In this document: positions 21,904 to 32,604 of the stretch, piece by piece | Numbering within the stretch: the stretch's first letter is position 1 | Layout of the letters: the number at the start of each line of letters is the position of its first letter | Assembly: GCA_036924285.1 (NCBI GenBank) | Contig: JAYKYS010000005.1 | Location: 558,001 to 622,000 of the forward strand | Length of the DNA stretch: 64,000 bases | DNA from: Asterella californica | Lineage: Eukaryota; Streptophyta; Marchantiopsida; Marchantiales; Aytoniaceae | Reading direction: 5' to 3' | Made by a program: the position numbers and the translations under genes | The notes under the pieces: generated by a model | What the model was told of the DNA's origin: nothing | The model's input: the letters and a program-made list of their open reading frames with translations, nothing else | Database searches by the model: none

Positions 21904-24616
21904 ATGGGAATGAAGGGGGGCTGCCATAGCGTTTCAAGGACTTCGTTAGTACTACTTTGCACGCTGATTTCCAACATACTGATTCAGCCTTCGAGTGGAG
22001 AAACGAATCTCTTGGAGTCGTCAGCCCTGCTTCAGTTTAAAGCTGAAAACCTTCCTAACTCGAATGTAGTCAGTAGTTGGCAGGTAGGAGTGGATCCCTG
22101 TACCGGTTGGAAGGGGGTGAATTGCTGGAGCTCGGGGTCCGTTAGATGGCTGCGGTTGCCGGGGGCCGGGCTAACGGGGACCTTATCGAGAGCTCTAGGA
22201 GGACTTCCCAGTCTGACCCGGTTGAATTTGCGGGGCAATAATCTCACGGGCGGAATCCCTCCAGAACTGGTTGTGATGAGTAATTTGAAGAGACTAGGAT
22301 TGCAGAATAATCAGCTGACAGGTCCCGTTCCTGGTTTTTTGAGAAACATGAGCCACCTTGATGAGCTGGGCCTAGCAAATAACATGTTTGAAGGTCCGTT
22401 TCCCTCCAACATGTTCGCCACCATGCGAGAATTACGGATTGTTGATATGGGCAACAACAGAATTACAGGTCCGATTCCTGATAATCTCGTCGATATTCCG
22501 ACGCTACAGGTACTCTCCTTAAGATCGAATAATCTTAGCGGTCCCATTTCCCCATTACTGGCTTCGTCTCCTTCCCTGGTGACAGTGGATCTGTCACACA
22601 ACTTTTTAGAAGGAGTCCTGCCATCAATGTGGACAGTTTCCAACTTGACATCACTGGACCTCTCATCAAACTTCCTGCAGGGTGAGATTCCTACCTCAAT
22701 TTTCAGTTTGAACAAACTCACGAAGTTGAATCTAGCCGGAAATAACTTCTCCGGGAGAGTACCTCAACTTCTAGCATGTCAGTTCGGAGACGATGCATTC
22801 AGGGCCAATCCCATTCTTATCGTTGAACCTTGTCCTCCTTCAACAGCCCCTTCTGTTTCAGAGCCGGGCAAAGATGTACCGCGGGCGGGATCCGATAACG
22901 TTCCAGCTAAGAAGAAAGACTCGAGTTCCCTCAGCACTCTAACTATTGTAGCATTAACTGCCGGTGACGTTGCTTTGTTACTGATGTCTGGGGCCGGATT
23001 CTTTTTCTTCTATATGTGGTGGAAGAAACGCTCAGGGAACGGCAGATATGAGGGAGGAAAAGATGCTTGGTCCAAGGAAGAGAAGTCCTCCAGCTGCACC
23101 TTAAGATCGGTTTACGGTAAAGAACTGGGCCAAGCTGCTGATCCCCACCGACCAACTTATCTCGTTGCTGCACCAGCTTTGAGACCCGCTCTCAAGTCGG
23201 TATCAGGAACCATAGCAGATCCTGCAAAGCTCAACAACGAGTACATGGATGTCTCGGACCCAGGAATACATGCGGCTAAAGACGCGTCGATCAGCTGTGA
23301 GGAATTCGGAACGGATCTTGTGATTCTTGACAAGAATCTTGTTCTAGATATCGAGGAGTTATTAAGAGCGAATGCGATGGTACTCGGAGCGGGAACTTTC
23401 GGTGGTGTATACATGGCAGTCATGGAAGATGGTCACATGCTTGCCATTAAGAGGCTTGAAGAACAGGCTCTAAAAACCGAACATGTTTTTGGACGGCAAA
23501 TTAAAGAGCTTGCGGATGTCAAACACCCCAACCTTCTGCCAATCAGAGCGTATTGTTGGTCTCCGAATGAGAAACTGCTAATTTGCGACTACATGCCGAA
23601 TGGGAGCTTGTTCACCCTACTCCATGGTACGTAAGCACGAAAGGGAAAAGAAAAGAAAGGAGAGACAGAGAGAGTGTGTACTCATTACGCATTGCATGTC
23701 GGGGAGAGACAGAGAGATGTGCATCTCTCTCTAAATGAACAAATGATTTGCTGCTGCTTTGCTAGCGCGTGCCAGCGGAAGCCCCACAAGTTAGAGAAGC
23801 TGACACACTGTCTCTGATGTTTCAGGTGATAAAGATCAGCGGCCAACAATCTTAAGTTGGGCGACACGACATAAGATCGCACTGGAGACTGCAAGGGCTC
23901 TTGCCCATTTGCACGATATCGACGTGGTGCACGGCAATGTCAAGGCTACGAATGTTCTACTCGACGATAAGTTCGAAGTTCGGGTGGCAGATTTCGGTCT
24001 GGAGTCATTGCTTGAAGCGCCGCTGCAACACACTACTAGCGCAGGTTACCTGGCACCGGAGCTGATGATTAGCGGTCGCCGCAAGTCAGCCAAAGGTGAT
24101 GTGTATAGTTTTGGTGTGCTGTTGCTGGAGTTGCTCACTGGCCTGGAGCCTCTGGGCAAGAATAATATGGATCTGGCTACTTGGGTACAAGAGATGGTCA
24201 AATCCGATCGAACCGAAGATGTGTTTGATCCCTCACTGGTTTCTTCGCACGTCCTTCCAGCCCAGGATGTTTTGGAACTTCTGGAGCTAGCTCAAGCGTG
24301 TGTCCATGAGCAGGCCAACCGGCGACCAACCATTGCATCTGTGCTGAGAAGCTTAGAGACCATCGTACCAAGCGGAGGATTTCTTCCAGATCCAGCTGTC
24401 TTGCCACAACAGATGGGTGAAGATCTTTCGGTCGAACATGGGTATGCATCTGCACACGATCATATGTCACACGTGCATTCTAGAAGTCCACGAGTACCGG
24501 TGGACTCATTCGACTTAACTCATTCTCAGGCTGCCTACTACTCTGGTATGAGTTCCTCATCGATCTCTCCACTGCAGGCTGGATTCCCAACCTCCTCTAG
24601 CAGGGCATACGATTGA
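21904..24616 (+). CDS. LRR receptor-like kinase, LRR-III type (837 aa)
   Basis: The gene has two exons, 21904-23626 and 23826-24616, joined across a 199-base GT-AG intron that splits a Gly codon. The start is the first ATG in frame; upstream in-frame sequence is open but begins only with GTG. Order: signal peptide (about 1-32), LRR N-terminal cap with DPCTGWKGVNC, about nine LRRs (LxLxxNxLxGxIP type, to about residue 285), a Ser/Pro stalk, a membrane segment (about 340-370), and a kinase domain (about 485-760) with a Ser-rich tail. Kinase motifs are GAGTFGGV, LAIKRL (Lys near 516), DFG at 630-632 and APE. The HRD motif is HGN (610-612), so the catalytic Asp is absent. That is common in LRR-III kinases, which often signal with little or no catalysis. 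It is a plasma-membrane receptor; its ligand cannot be inferred. This is the only host gene here with an intact frame. Confidence 0.93.
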
Positions 24617-26344
24617 TGAAAGTGGTGAAGAGTTTCATCAAAATTTCAGGTCGGCTTCACTCGCTTGTCAAGAAGTACTTCGTGTGTTGGATATGGCTTC
24701 AAGTTGCTGATTGTCCAAGATACGCAGGTGTGGTGCTCACTGATGAACGTAAGCTCTACACAGATTTCGGAGTCAGTGTTTTGGCCTCTGCTCTCCTAGT
24801 GTCCACATTAATGAGAGCAGAGGTGTCCACATTATAAAGCATGTAGCGCAGAGACAGTATCTGATCTCGATTGCAGTCATATGTCCTTCACCAGTTCCCC
24901 GCTCGAGCATATGCGTCGAGATAGACACCTTTGCTGCTGCTGATGCGATTAAAACACATGGGTTTGTAGATTGTCTTAAAAACCCCTCTTTTAACATCAC
25001 CTCACAACATTTTGGCCATGACTTAACCGACTGGAATTGTGGTTACAAGGCCTTCTCACCATCATATGAAGTGCAAGACCCTCCTGAACTCCAGGACTCC
25101 ACAGATCAGCTGTATTGGATTGATCAGTGCACGAAAGTGTTGATGCAAGCACCAGTATTGTCGTGCTGCTTCCTGTGGATCTTTGGTTGGTCGATAAGGG
25201 ACTTACTTACTTCCCAATTATTTATTAATAATACCTACAAGAATCTTGCAGTAGGTTCTGATTCAAAGGAAGAAACTCAATAGATCCTTATATCCTTCTT
25301 TCCACGATTTTCCTCTCAACTGTTTTTACTCTCTCTATGTACATCCCCTAGCTAAAAGTCACCTGCTATTACCACTCGAACCGGAAATTGAGATACTTTT
25401 GATGTGAACTGAGAGAAAAAAATATCTCCTCCACCTTGTTAGAAAAAATTGAATCTCTTCGTCCTCGTCCCACTACCTTGAGTAAATGCACAATTTAACT
25501 CACACTTTGCGATCGAATGTCTTGTATTCTTATTGTGCCTGAACCGTCCTTGCTCCTTCGTCTTTAGCAACCTTAATCGCAAGAATTGTCACTAGATGTT
25601 AGTACCGATTCGAGCTACCGAGCGAAATCATATTATACGTTTGGACGAATTCTTAATGAACGAATTGATTTCCACAGAACAAGTTTCTAACTGGAAGTCC
25701 TTATGACGACGAGAGGTGCAAACTCAAAAACACCATTTGGGGGAAGCTATCCGACATTAATTAGATTTAGTCATTTCTTTCCTATGCGCTTTGCAAGTAC
25801 AAGAGTAATACGGTTTAGTCAGTCATCGCGTATAACTGATTGCTATACTCTGTGTTCAAATTGTGTAGAAACAAAAACAACACTTATGCACTATTCCATG
25901 TTATCACTTTGTCTCAATCACTCAGTGTCACGTCACATTCTCATGCCACATCATCACAAGTTGACACTTCAGCATTGTACTACATGTCAATGCCATATCA
26001 ACATAGAATGACCATGTCAACCTGCTTTTTGACACGTCAAGGAATGCCATGTGATCATTAAGGTTATCATAAATAGAAACAGAAGATAGATAGATCACGA
26101 TAGATGCTATAACTCTTTTTGATCTCGATAACATTTTTCCTGCTGCTCAGTTTGTAACGATCCCAAAAGTAATTTTGACCTACTCAGTGAACTTTATACA
26201 ACGGTGAAAGAAGAATCATTTTAGGACAAGTTTGCAAAAATTTGTTTGTAATTTCTCTGAGGTAAATCATGAAGAACACCAACTTTCCATGATACGCAAA
26301 AAAAAAGCACGAAGGCAAGACAACAATAACTGCAAATTGTTCTA
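24617..26344. other. 3' flank of the kinase and intergenic DNA
   Basis: No further gene was recognised. Bases 25925-26055 hold clustered CATGTCA, TGACAC and ATGCCAC words related to the repeats at 11280 and 31640. A GAGAGCAGAGGTGTCCACATTA segment near 24795-24835 repeats the neighbouring sequence in part. Confidence 0.4.
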
Positions 26345-26527
26345 GCGGACTGCAAGCCACCTAATAGTTACAGGTTCCGCCCAGGTCGTTCCTGCAGCGA
26401 CTCAATCGCAGCGATTTACACATCTATTAATAAGAAAGATAAATATTTACTTGATGCGGATATACACAAGTTTTTTTATCAGGTTAACCATGAGGCACTT
26501 ATCGGGAAACTTGAAACTTTCCCATAA
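26345..26527 (+). pseudogene. fragment of a group II intron-type reverse transcriptase
   Basis: From about 26345 the plus strand reads ADCKPPNSYRFRPGRSC, then DSIAAIYTSINKKDKYLLDADI and VNHEALIGKLETFP, ending in TAA at 26525. FRPGRSC, then KY-LDADI, then NH--L--KL-T-P is the RT2-RT3 signature of group II intron reverse transcriptase/maturases and their organelle relatives. It differs from the Ty3, copia and LINE RTs elsewhere in this window. Only about 60 codons survive, with no YADD box downstream. It could be a piece of mitochondrial DNA moved to the nucleus, or a decayed nuclear maturase. Confidence 0.7.
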
Positions 26528-27200
26528 ATGGTTCATTATGGCTTCGTTGGGAGGCTTGCTTCAATTTACGTAGTTGACACAATTCTTTTGGTTATGCGTG
26601 TTTTATATGATTCTATATATATTATTATATAATGATGGATTATCCAAAATAATATGACACGACCATCAGGATATCCCATAGGTAGTTATAGATGAGCACG
26701 CGCATGGTAGACCAAGTCTGATGAGTTGGAAGAGTTTTTGAAGTAGTTATTCTGATGGATGATGAAGCTCAAGTCTAGGAGAAGGAGAACATGCTAGTAA
26801 GAGGTGTAATTCGTTAGTTGATAGTAGCGGGGAGGAACTGTAGGCACAAGACAAAAATTTCCAGTTTCACTTGTAGTTTCTGGTCATAACTTGATCACGA
26901 ACACTTCCTAAAGACTAGAAATTGAGTTCATTGTGTCGAGACTCATCCGGGTTACAAAAATTAGAGCTCAAATTTTTAAACAACAAGTCAAATGCAAGCG
27001 AAAGGACGAACACAAATTTTTTTTTCAGGAAGAAATCCAAATTTATCATTTTTTATTCTTGAACCATCACTTCAGACATAAGCCCATGGTAAATTTGATT
27101 TCAAATTTCTGTTTGTTTCTGTATATAGCGGAGATAGCCGATTAGATCTTTGCGTGGTATGGATTGCATACATGCGACTAATGATGGGATGATGTAGCAA
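26528..27200. other. intergenic, nothing recognised
   Basis: AT-rich on the left and more balanced on the right. No continuation of the reverse transcriptase and no other domain was found. Confidence 0.35.
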
Positions 27201-27648
27201 TCTGACAGCAATGTATGTTGTGTAGCGATGTGTATGCGCACGACAGCTGTCACGTCAGTTTGGGCACCTCGGCTAGGTTGACCGAGTGCGGAGTGACGAA
27301 TCCCGGTAAGGCCGTTAGTGTCGTTAGAGCGAGTTGGTGGGAGAGTCCACTAAGAGTATACTTCGTAGGTAGGACTTGGAGGTCTTAGTTCTTCAAGTTG
27401 AGCCTTCAAGCTCCATGCTATGGTGGATAGTCTAGTTGAGTGTAACCCGGATTCTCTTCGAGCATAGAGTGAGTTTGGCTTGACCGTTTCTGAGTAATCT
27501 TTATTGCAGTGTTGGAGATGGTAATTTCTTTGTTCAGATTATTGTGGTACACTTGTGGATGTGTATGAGATCGTTTGTGTTTTATGTGTATGTGTGGTGT
27601 ATCTCTGACAGCGATGTATGTTGTGTAGCGATGTGTATGCGCATGACA
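27201..27648 (+). repeat. 45-bp direct repeats flanking 358 bp
   Basis: Bases 27201-27245 and 27604-27648 match at all but two positions. The segment between them (27246-27603) has no homology I recognise. The right copy ends exactly where similarity to the gypsy pol begins, so it marks the truncation point of that element. Confidence 0.8.
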
Positions 27649-28199
27649 TAGGTTACATGCCAGTGGAACTCATCACAGGTCAGAAACCTATCATGCCGAT
27701 TGAAGAACACGTTCTGACATGGAGTGTGTTACCTTGGGAAGACAATTTGACTAAGGAAGAGCTTCTTGCTATTCGAATTAAGCAGTTAGAGAGAAAACCT
27801 GAGGATATCCAAACTGCTTTGGATAGGTTGCGAGAAGCACGGTTGAAGAACAAGGTCAGATATTATCAGCGACATCGTTTGAGACCTAGGGAAATCAAGG
27901 AAGGTGATTGGATGTTAGTCTATGACAACAGTCTAGACAACCAGCATAGTGCACTGTGGAAGTTTTCCAGACGATGGTTTGATCCGTATGTGGTGAAGAA
28001 AGTTCATGACAACTCAACTTACACCCTGCAAGAGTTGGACGGAACGAGCTTGAAGATACCAGTGGCAGGTAAACGTGTCAAGATTTTCAAAAAGAGAGAT
28101 GAGGAGGTCGATCTAGCAGATATCTTGACGGAGTTTCAGTTTGAGGATGAGGATCATGCAGAAGACCTTGAAGATGAGGTTCGCTACGGTGCGAAGTAG
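27646..28199 (+). pseudogene. gypsy integrase C-terminus (truncated pol)
   Basis: An open frame of about 184 codons matches the last part of the complete copy (54436-54988) almost residue for residue, from YMPVELITGQKPIMPIEEHV to the terminal acidic tail EDEDHAEDLEDEV. It covers the end of the integrase core and the GPY/F-like module (RRWFDPYVVKKVHD). In the GPY/F motif Gly is replaced by Asp. Catalytic residues lie upstream and are lost. The fragment begins at a 45-bp direct repeat. Confidence 0.85.
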
Positions 28200-28622
28200 G
28201 ACGATATGACGAGACGCGTGTCGATCCTCTCCTTGGTTGGTATCTTTGGTGCATACCGGAGGATGCATAGGTTTAGAGGGGGTGGATGTCGTGTCGTGGA
28301 CCGGCTCCTAGTTGAAATTCAGACTTCGATGCTTGTCGCTCCAAAGACACTCATGAGAAAAGCAAGCTAGGCCTCAGCTTACAAGCTTTTGGCACAATTT
28401 CGGATCCTCATTTTTCTCGCATCAGTGGATAGAGTTCTTTGTCAACACTCCATATGCACTTCGTATACTTCGTTTGGATGCCTAGTGGAGAAGTTACAAG
28501 ACTCGAAAGATGGATAAAATAAGCTAAACCTCAGCTTATGGACTTTTGGCACAACTTCAGATCTTCATTTTCATTACATCAATGGGTAGAGCTCGTTGTC
28601 AACTTTTCATAGGCACTTTGTC

Positions 28623-29756
28623 CACCTGTTTGTCCAAGGTGATGGTGGTGGGTTCAAAAGTGCGCCATTCTTTTCTCTACAAGGGCCAAGTTTTACAACA
28701 AGTGGAGAGTTACAAGTACTTGGGCATTGACTTCTCTCATAACTACAGTTGGGCTTTGTGCATTCATAAGAGAGTTGAAGCTGGTTACAAAGCTTTGTAC
28801 TCTCTTTTGAATCGTTGTCGACGTGCTCATCTCTTAGCATGAGATTTGAGAAAGTTTCTCTTCAGGAGTTTGGTTTTGCCTGTGATACTTTATGGTGTTC
28901 AAGTGTGGGGGCCTGGTGCAAGGAAATGCGCTTGGGAACGTATCGAGAAGGTTCAAAAAGTGTTCTTACAAGTGGAGCTTGGTGTAAGATGCCAAACACC
29001 ATATGCTATGCTCCTTGCTGAATCTGGTTGCTTATCCGTGGAAGCAGAAGCTCTTTACTTGACTATCATTTATGTCTCAAGAGTGAGATCTCTTGGAGAG
29101 ACGAGATTACCTTGTCAAGCTCTAAGAGCTACATTCTCATTTGGTTGGTATGCTGATGTGGTGGCTTGGTGTGGAAGATGGAACATTTTTGAGCGTGATT
29201 TTGACCTTCCATCTATTGCTCTTCGGGAGTTGATTCAGAAAAGGTTTTTACATGCTATATGGTCTCAACCCAAGACCAAGATGGCTTACTATCAGCAGCA
29301 TGTCAACCCCATGTTGGTGTATTGTGAACAAGAGTACCTCCGGGCACCTATTTCAATCTCTCTTCGACATATCATCGCTCAGCACCGCACTAGCTCTCAT
29401 AGACTTGGCATTGAGGAAGGACGTGGGCTAAACATTGTTAGGAGTGAACGGCTTTGTAGACTTTGTGATTTAGATCAGATAGAGGATGAGGATCATGTAT
29501 TCATTGTATGTCCCTTGTATGATGAGATTAGATGTAGACATAAGATAGTTGCTAGTGATTTCTATACACTTTTATAGATGTCAGCTCTCCCACTAGGGCT
29601 TTATATTAGAGATATAGTTTCTTGTCGTACCAATGCTCTTTTGCATTGATACGATCTCCTAGGGTTTCTTAGGCTCACATGTTGACTTTGTATTGTTTTT
29701 TTTTCTGCCTTTTGACTCTTTGGGTATTCTGGGCTTGATATTCATTCATTCATTCA
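28623..29756 (+). mobile_element. 5'-truncated LINE inserted in the gypsy LTR
   Basis: LTR sequence stops after ATAGGCACTTTGTC at 28622 and resumes at 29757 with TACTTCATTTGGACGCC. Between them lies the 3' part of a non-LTR retrotransposon, ending in an ATTC tandem tail (about 29739-29756). No clear target-site duplication is visible. The 5' truncation is typical of LINE insertion by target-primed reverse transcription. Confidence 0.85.
28627..29577 (+). pseudogene. LINE ORF2 C-terminal part (RT thumb and zinc knuckle)
   Basis: The frame opens at the truncation with SKVMVVGSKV. It continues with VESYKYLGIDFSHNYSW and RKFLFRSLVLPVILYGVQVW, the region after the palm of LINE reverse transcriptases. 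It ends with a C-terminal CCHC motif, CRLC-x9-H-x4-C (CRLCDLDQIEDEDHVFIVC). One in-frame TGA at 28840-28842 interrupts it. The endonuclease and the RT active site are absent because of 5' truncation. Its neighbours on both sides are LTR sequence. Confidence 0.88.
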
Positions 29757-31238
29757 TACTTCATTTGGACGCCTAGTGGAGAAGTTACGAGACTCGAAAG
29801 AAGAGAAAATCAAGCTAGGTCCTAGTTTACTCTGCTGACTAAGTATTTGCGGCTCCAAGCGCTATACTAGGGACGCAAGGGGCCTGCTTCCTCATTATTG
29901 AAGAGAACTTGTACGTACAGAGCTGACGTAAGGGGGCAACTTAAAGGGTCAGCTTGTTTCTACGATCTGTCAATGGACGTTTTGGAGAATTGAGAAGTCC
30001 AATGCATGTGGGTTCAAACGGTTCGTGAAGAAACGGATCGGGGGATGTGTTCTAGGGGAAATTTAGACGCATGAAGGAGATTTGAGAGCTTCAGTGACCT
30101 GTGAAGGAGAGTTAGACCGTTCGGAGTTCAAACTTGCTGTCCTTGGATCCATCGGAATCAGAACAACGAGTTCTTCAGGAAATTGAAGACGATACGAAGT
30201 TTCATCAGACGGTTTAGGAGTTTTGAGTGAAATTGACTCGCAAGGAAGCGCTTACGTCAGATTTTCGTTCGTCTGCGACTTGAGATTGGGTTGTTCTTCG
30301 CGATCGATGAGCCAAGCTCTTTGTTCTTGGTGCCTACGTGACCAAAGAGTCTTCATCTACGCATAAGAGAAGACAGTACGTGGATTGGATTGTTGGTTTG
30401 GGTGTGGTCAGCAAGTTTGAGCCGTAGGGAGTCGATTTACGTCAGTTTTTTGTGTCCTGCGATCAAATTCTTTGCATGGTTTTGCGAGAGGAACTTCAAA
30501 CAGCTTGTTTGGAGTCTCGTTGGGTTCAAGATAGTTAGATCTACCTACCAGAGAAGACGGATATCAGTTCAGACGATCCGTTTGTGTGGTGTGTGCGCAA
30601 GGAGGAGTTTTTGAAAGTTCGATCACCTGCGACCGAAAATCAGTGATATCTCGGCTGTTGAGAGTCTGATCTGATAATCCTTGAGGTCAACGAAGTCAAG
30701 AGAGAAAACCCTTTCGACATCTGAAGTCCGTTTGGCGGAAGGAGGAAGTTCTCAAATAGACCTTTTTCGGTTCTTTCGCTACGGTTTTCATCCTTTGGAG
30801 TTCGTTAGAGATCTAGTTGACTATATACAGCTTGTGGTAGCTAGCTTTAACTAATAGCTTGTACATTGATGTGGTTTTGGACTTGGGTTTCAGTCGTGTG
30901 ATACAGGCAGCTCTTTTTGTTAGCAAAGGGAAGTTTCTCTTGCTTTGAGCTACGCTTCGGTGATTTTGGGTCAGGATTGAGATTCAGGGGTTCGTTTTAG
31001 GGGTTTTGAAGCAGATTACATACCGCTTTGGTCTGTTTCTCAGTTTTGTGTTCTTGGGAAGAAAGAACCAGCAGTGTATGTACATTGAGAGTTGGTATAT
31101 ATTGCAGAGTTCATTTTTGCGGTTGTTTTTCTATGTCTTGTCGTTATTCAACACAGTACACTCCACAGCCAAGAACCTCGTATTTTCCTGGACATCCTTC
31201 ACGCAATTTCCGATTCGATACCAAACTAAACGGGATAA

Positions 31239-31336
31239 AGATAAGTGGTGCATGAACATTAACGTGTGATTGTGATTTGCAGGTTAACGTGGTGAGTTTT
31301 ATGACCTACAGAGCAAGAATTTCCGTTGACACAACA
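31239..31336 (+). repeat. 3' end of a second-family gypsy LTR (fragment)
   Basis: The stretch AGATAAGTGGTGCATGAACA through GTTGACACAACA is clearly similar to 39298-39390, the end of the LTR at 38252-39390. It lies directly behind the copy 1 LTR. Confidence 0.6.
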
Positions 31337-32448
31337 AGACGATAAGTGCGAGAAATCAATGTTGACAAGAGTGAGTCTGATTTGGAATGCATTAACTTCG
31401 TGAGACATGTCATAAGTGCAAAAAGAGTCGATCTAGATATGCAAAAGGTGGACGGTGACTTGGTAACCTCCGAGTATAGTGAAGAGGATGTGGCGGTTCT
31501 TAAGATTGACACACTTCTACTTGTATATTTCTTGGTAGTAAGTATGTGAAGGGGTTTTAAAATTTCACAAAGTCGTTGACAGACTGGATGAGAAAAGATG
31601 CACATGTAAGTTGGACCAAGGAGATAGAAGATGTGTTTCGACACCACATCATCAAAAAGTGCCATGTCAGCAAACTTTCCACGTGAACTTTTTGACATGT
31701 TGGATTTTCGGTGACAGGTCAGCACCTACCATGTCAGCATTTGTCATCATCTAAACCTTAAAACTTCTTATATCTATAACTCTCTTAATATGATTCCATT
31801 TGTGAAGATTAAACACCCATCTTGCTCTACTCGTCGAGCTCTACACAATTATGTCTCAAATTGACATTCTAAACAAGTTTGGAAAAATTGTTTCTCAATC
31901 TCCCTTGCACCCACTAGTTGGTCCACGAGACGACAATGTTAGAAAACATTCAAGTAGCTTACACTTACTACTTCTCTATCTTAACGATACACGTATTGAT
32001 CTCTCCAAGTTCAAGACTACGTACTACAATGACCAATGTGCTCCATAGATCGATGCACAAAGGACCGTTCTACAATAAGTAGCTCGTTCACATGTTGGAA
32101 CAACTCAAGCACGGCTGCTTGGAGTTTCTGATGCTATGTTGGCTTAAGCGACTCTCGTCTTTTTGTTGTATTGCTCCATCCGTGACAGTCTGACTGTCGG
32201 GCTAGCTATGTCTTTAGTTTTCTCACACTCTCCTTATCATGAGACCTCATCCTCTTTGACAAAAGGTGCTCCAAAAAAGAACCAGGAGGTCTCAAGTAAC
32301 ACGACATCACATCCACAACATCAATCTTCGAGTCACTCTAGTATGCGACAAATAGTCTGACATATTACAACCATCTAACCTAAACACATCATAATCCCAC
32401 AAACTCTACATCAAAATTGCCTTGCTAATGCTCACGATATGCAATTGT
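31337..32448. other. decayed repeat-rich DNA
   Basis: No recognisable protein. It carries the CCATGTCAGCA and CAGCACCTACCATGTCAGCA words near 31660-31730 shared with 11335. Several short frames lack any known domain. It may be interior sequence of the element whose LTR fragments flank it. Confidence 0.4.
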
Positions 32449-32575
32449 TGTGACCCTCAGTCTCAAGATCGGACGTAGATGCAAACAACAGAACCTTAGT
32501 GGACTTGCATTAGGTTGTGACGCTATGAGCATGACTTAACGGCTTGATCGAGAAGTTGATGTAATGTCTCAGGAT
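32449..32575 (+). repeat. 5' start of a second-family gypsy LTR (fragment)
   Basis: TGTGACCCTCAGTCTCAAGATC and the following CAACAGAACC-TAG-G-A-TTGC-TTAGGTTGTGA resemble the first 125 bases of the LTR at 38252. Similarity ends before the RNase H remnant. Confidence 0.55.
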
Positions 32576-32604
32576 TTCTCCTTTATGTTATTGTAGCAAT
32601 CCAG

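Larger units (their letters stand above)
27646..31220 (+). mobile_element. 5'-truncated gypsy element, copy 1
   Basis: It holds the last part of pol, a polypurine tract (GAGGGGGTGGA before 28287) and one LTR of the same family as the element at 47582-57399. The 5' LTR, gag and most of pol are missing. The LTR itself is interrupted by a LINE fragment. Confidence 0.85.
28287..31220 (+). repeat. gypsy LTR, copy 1, split by a LINE
   Basis: It starts TGTCGTGTCGTGGACCGGCT after the polypurine tract and ends near CGATTCGATA. Without the inserted LINE it would be about 1.8 kb. It has two intervals of the 157-bp internal unit, as in the 5' LTR at 47582. It is more diverged from the LTRs at 47582 and 55065 than those are from each other, so this copy is older or a different lineage. 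Confidence 0.85.
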
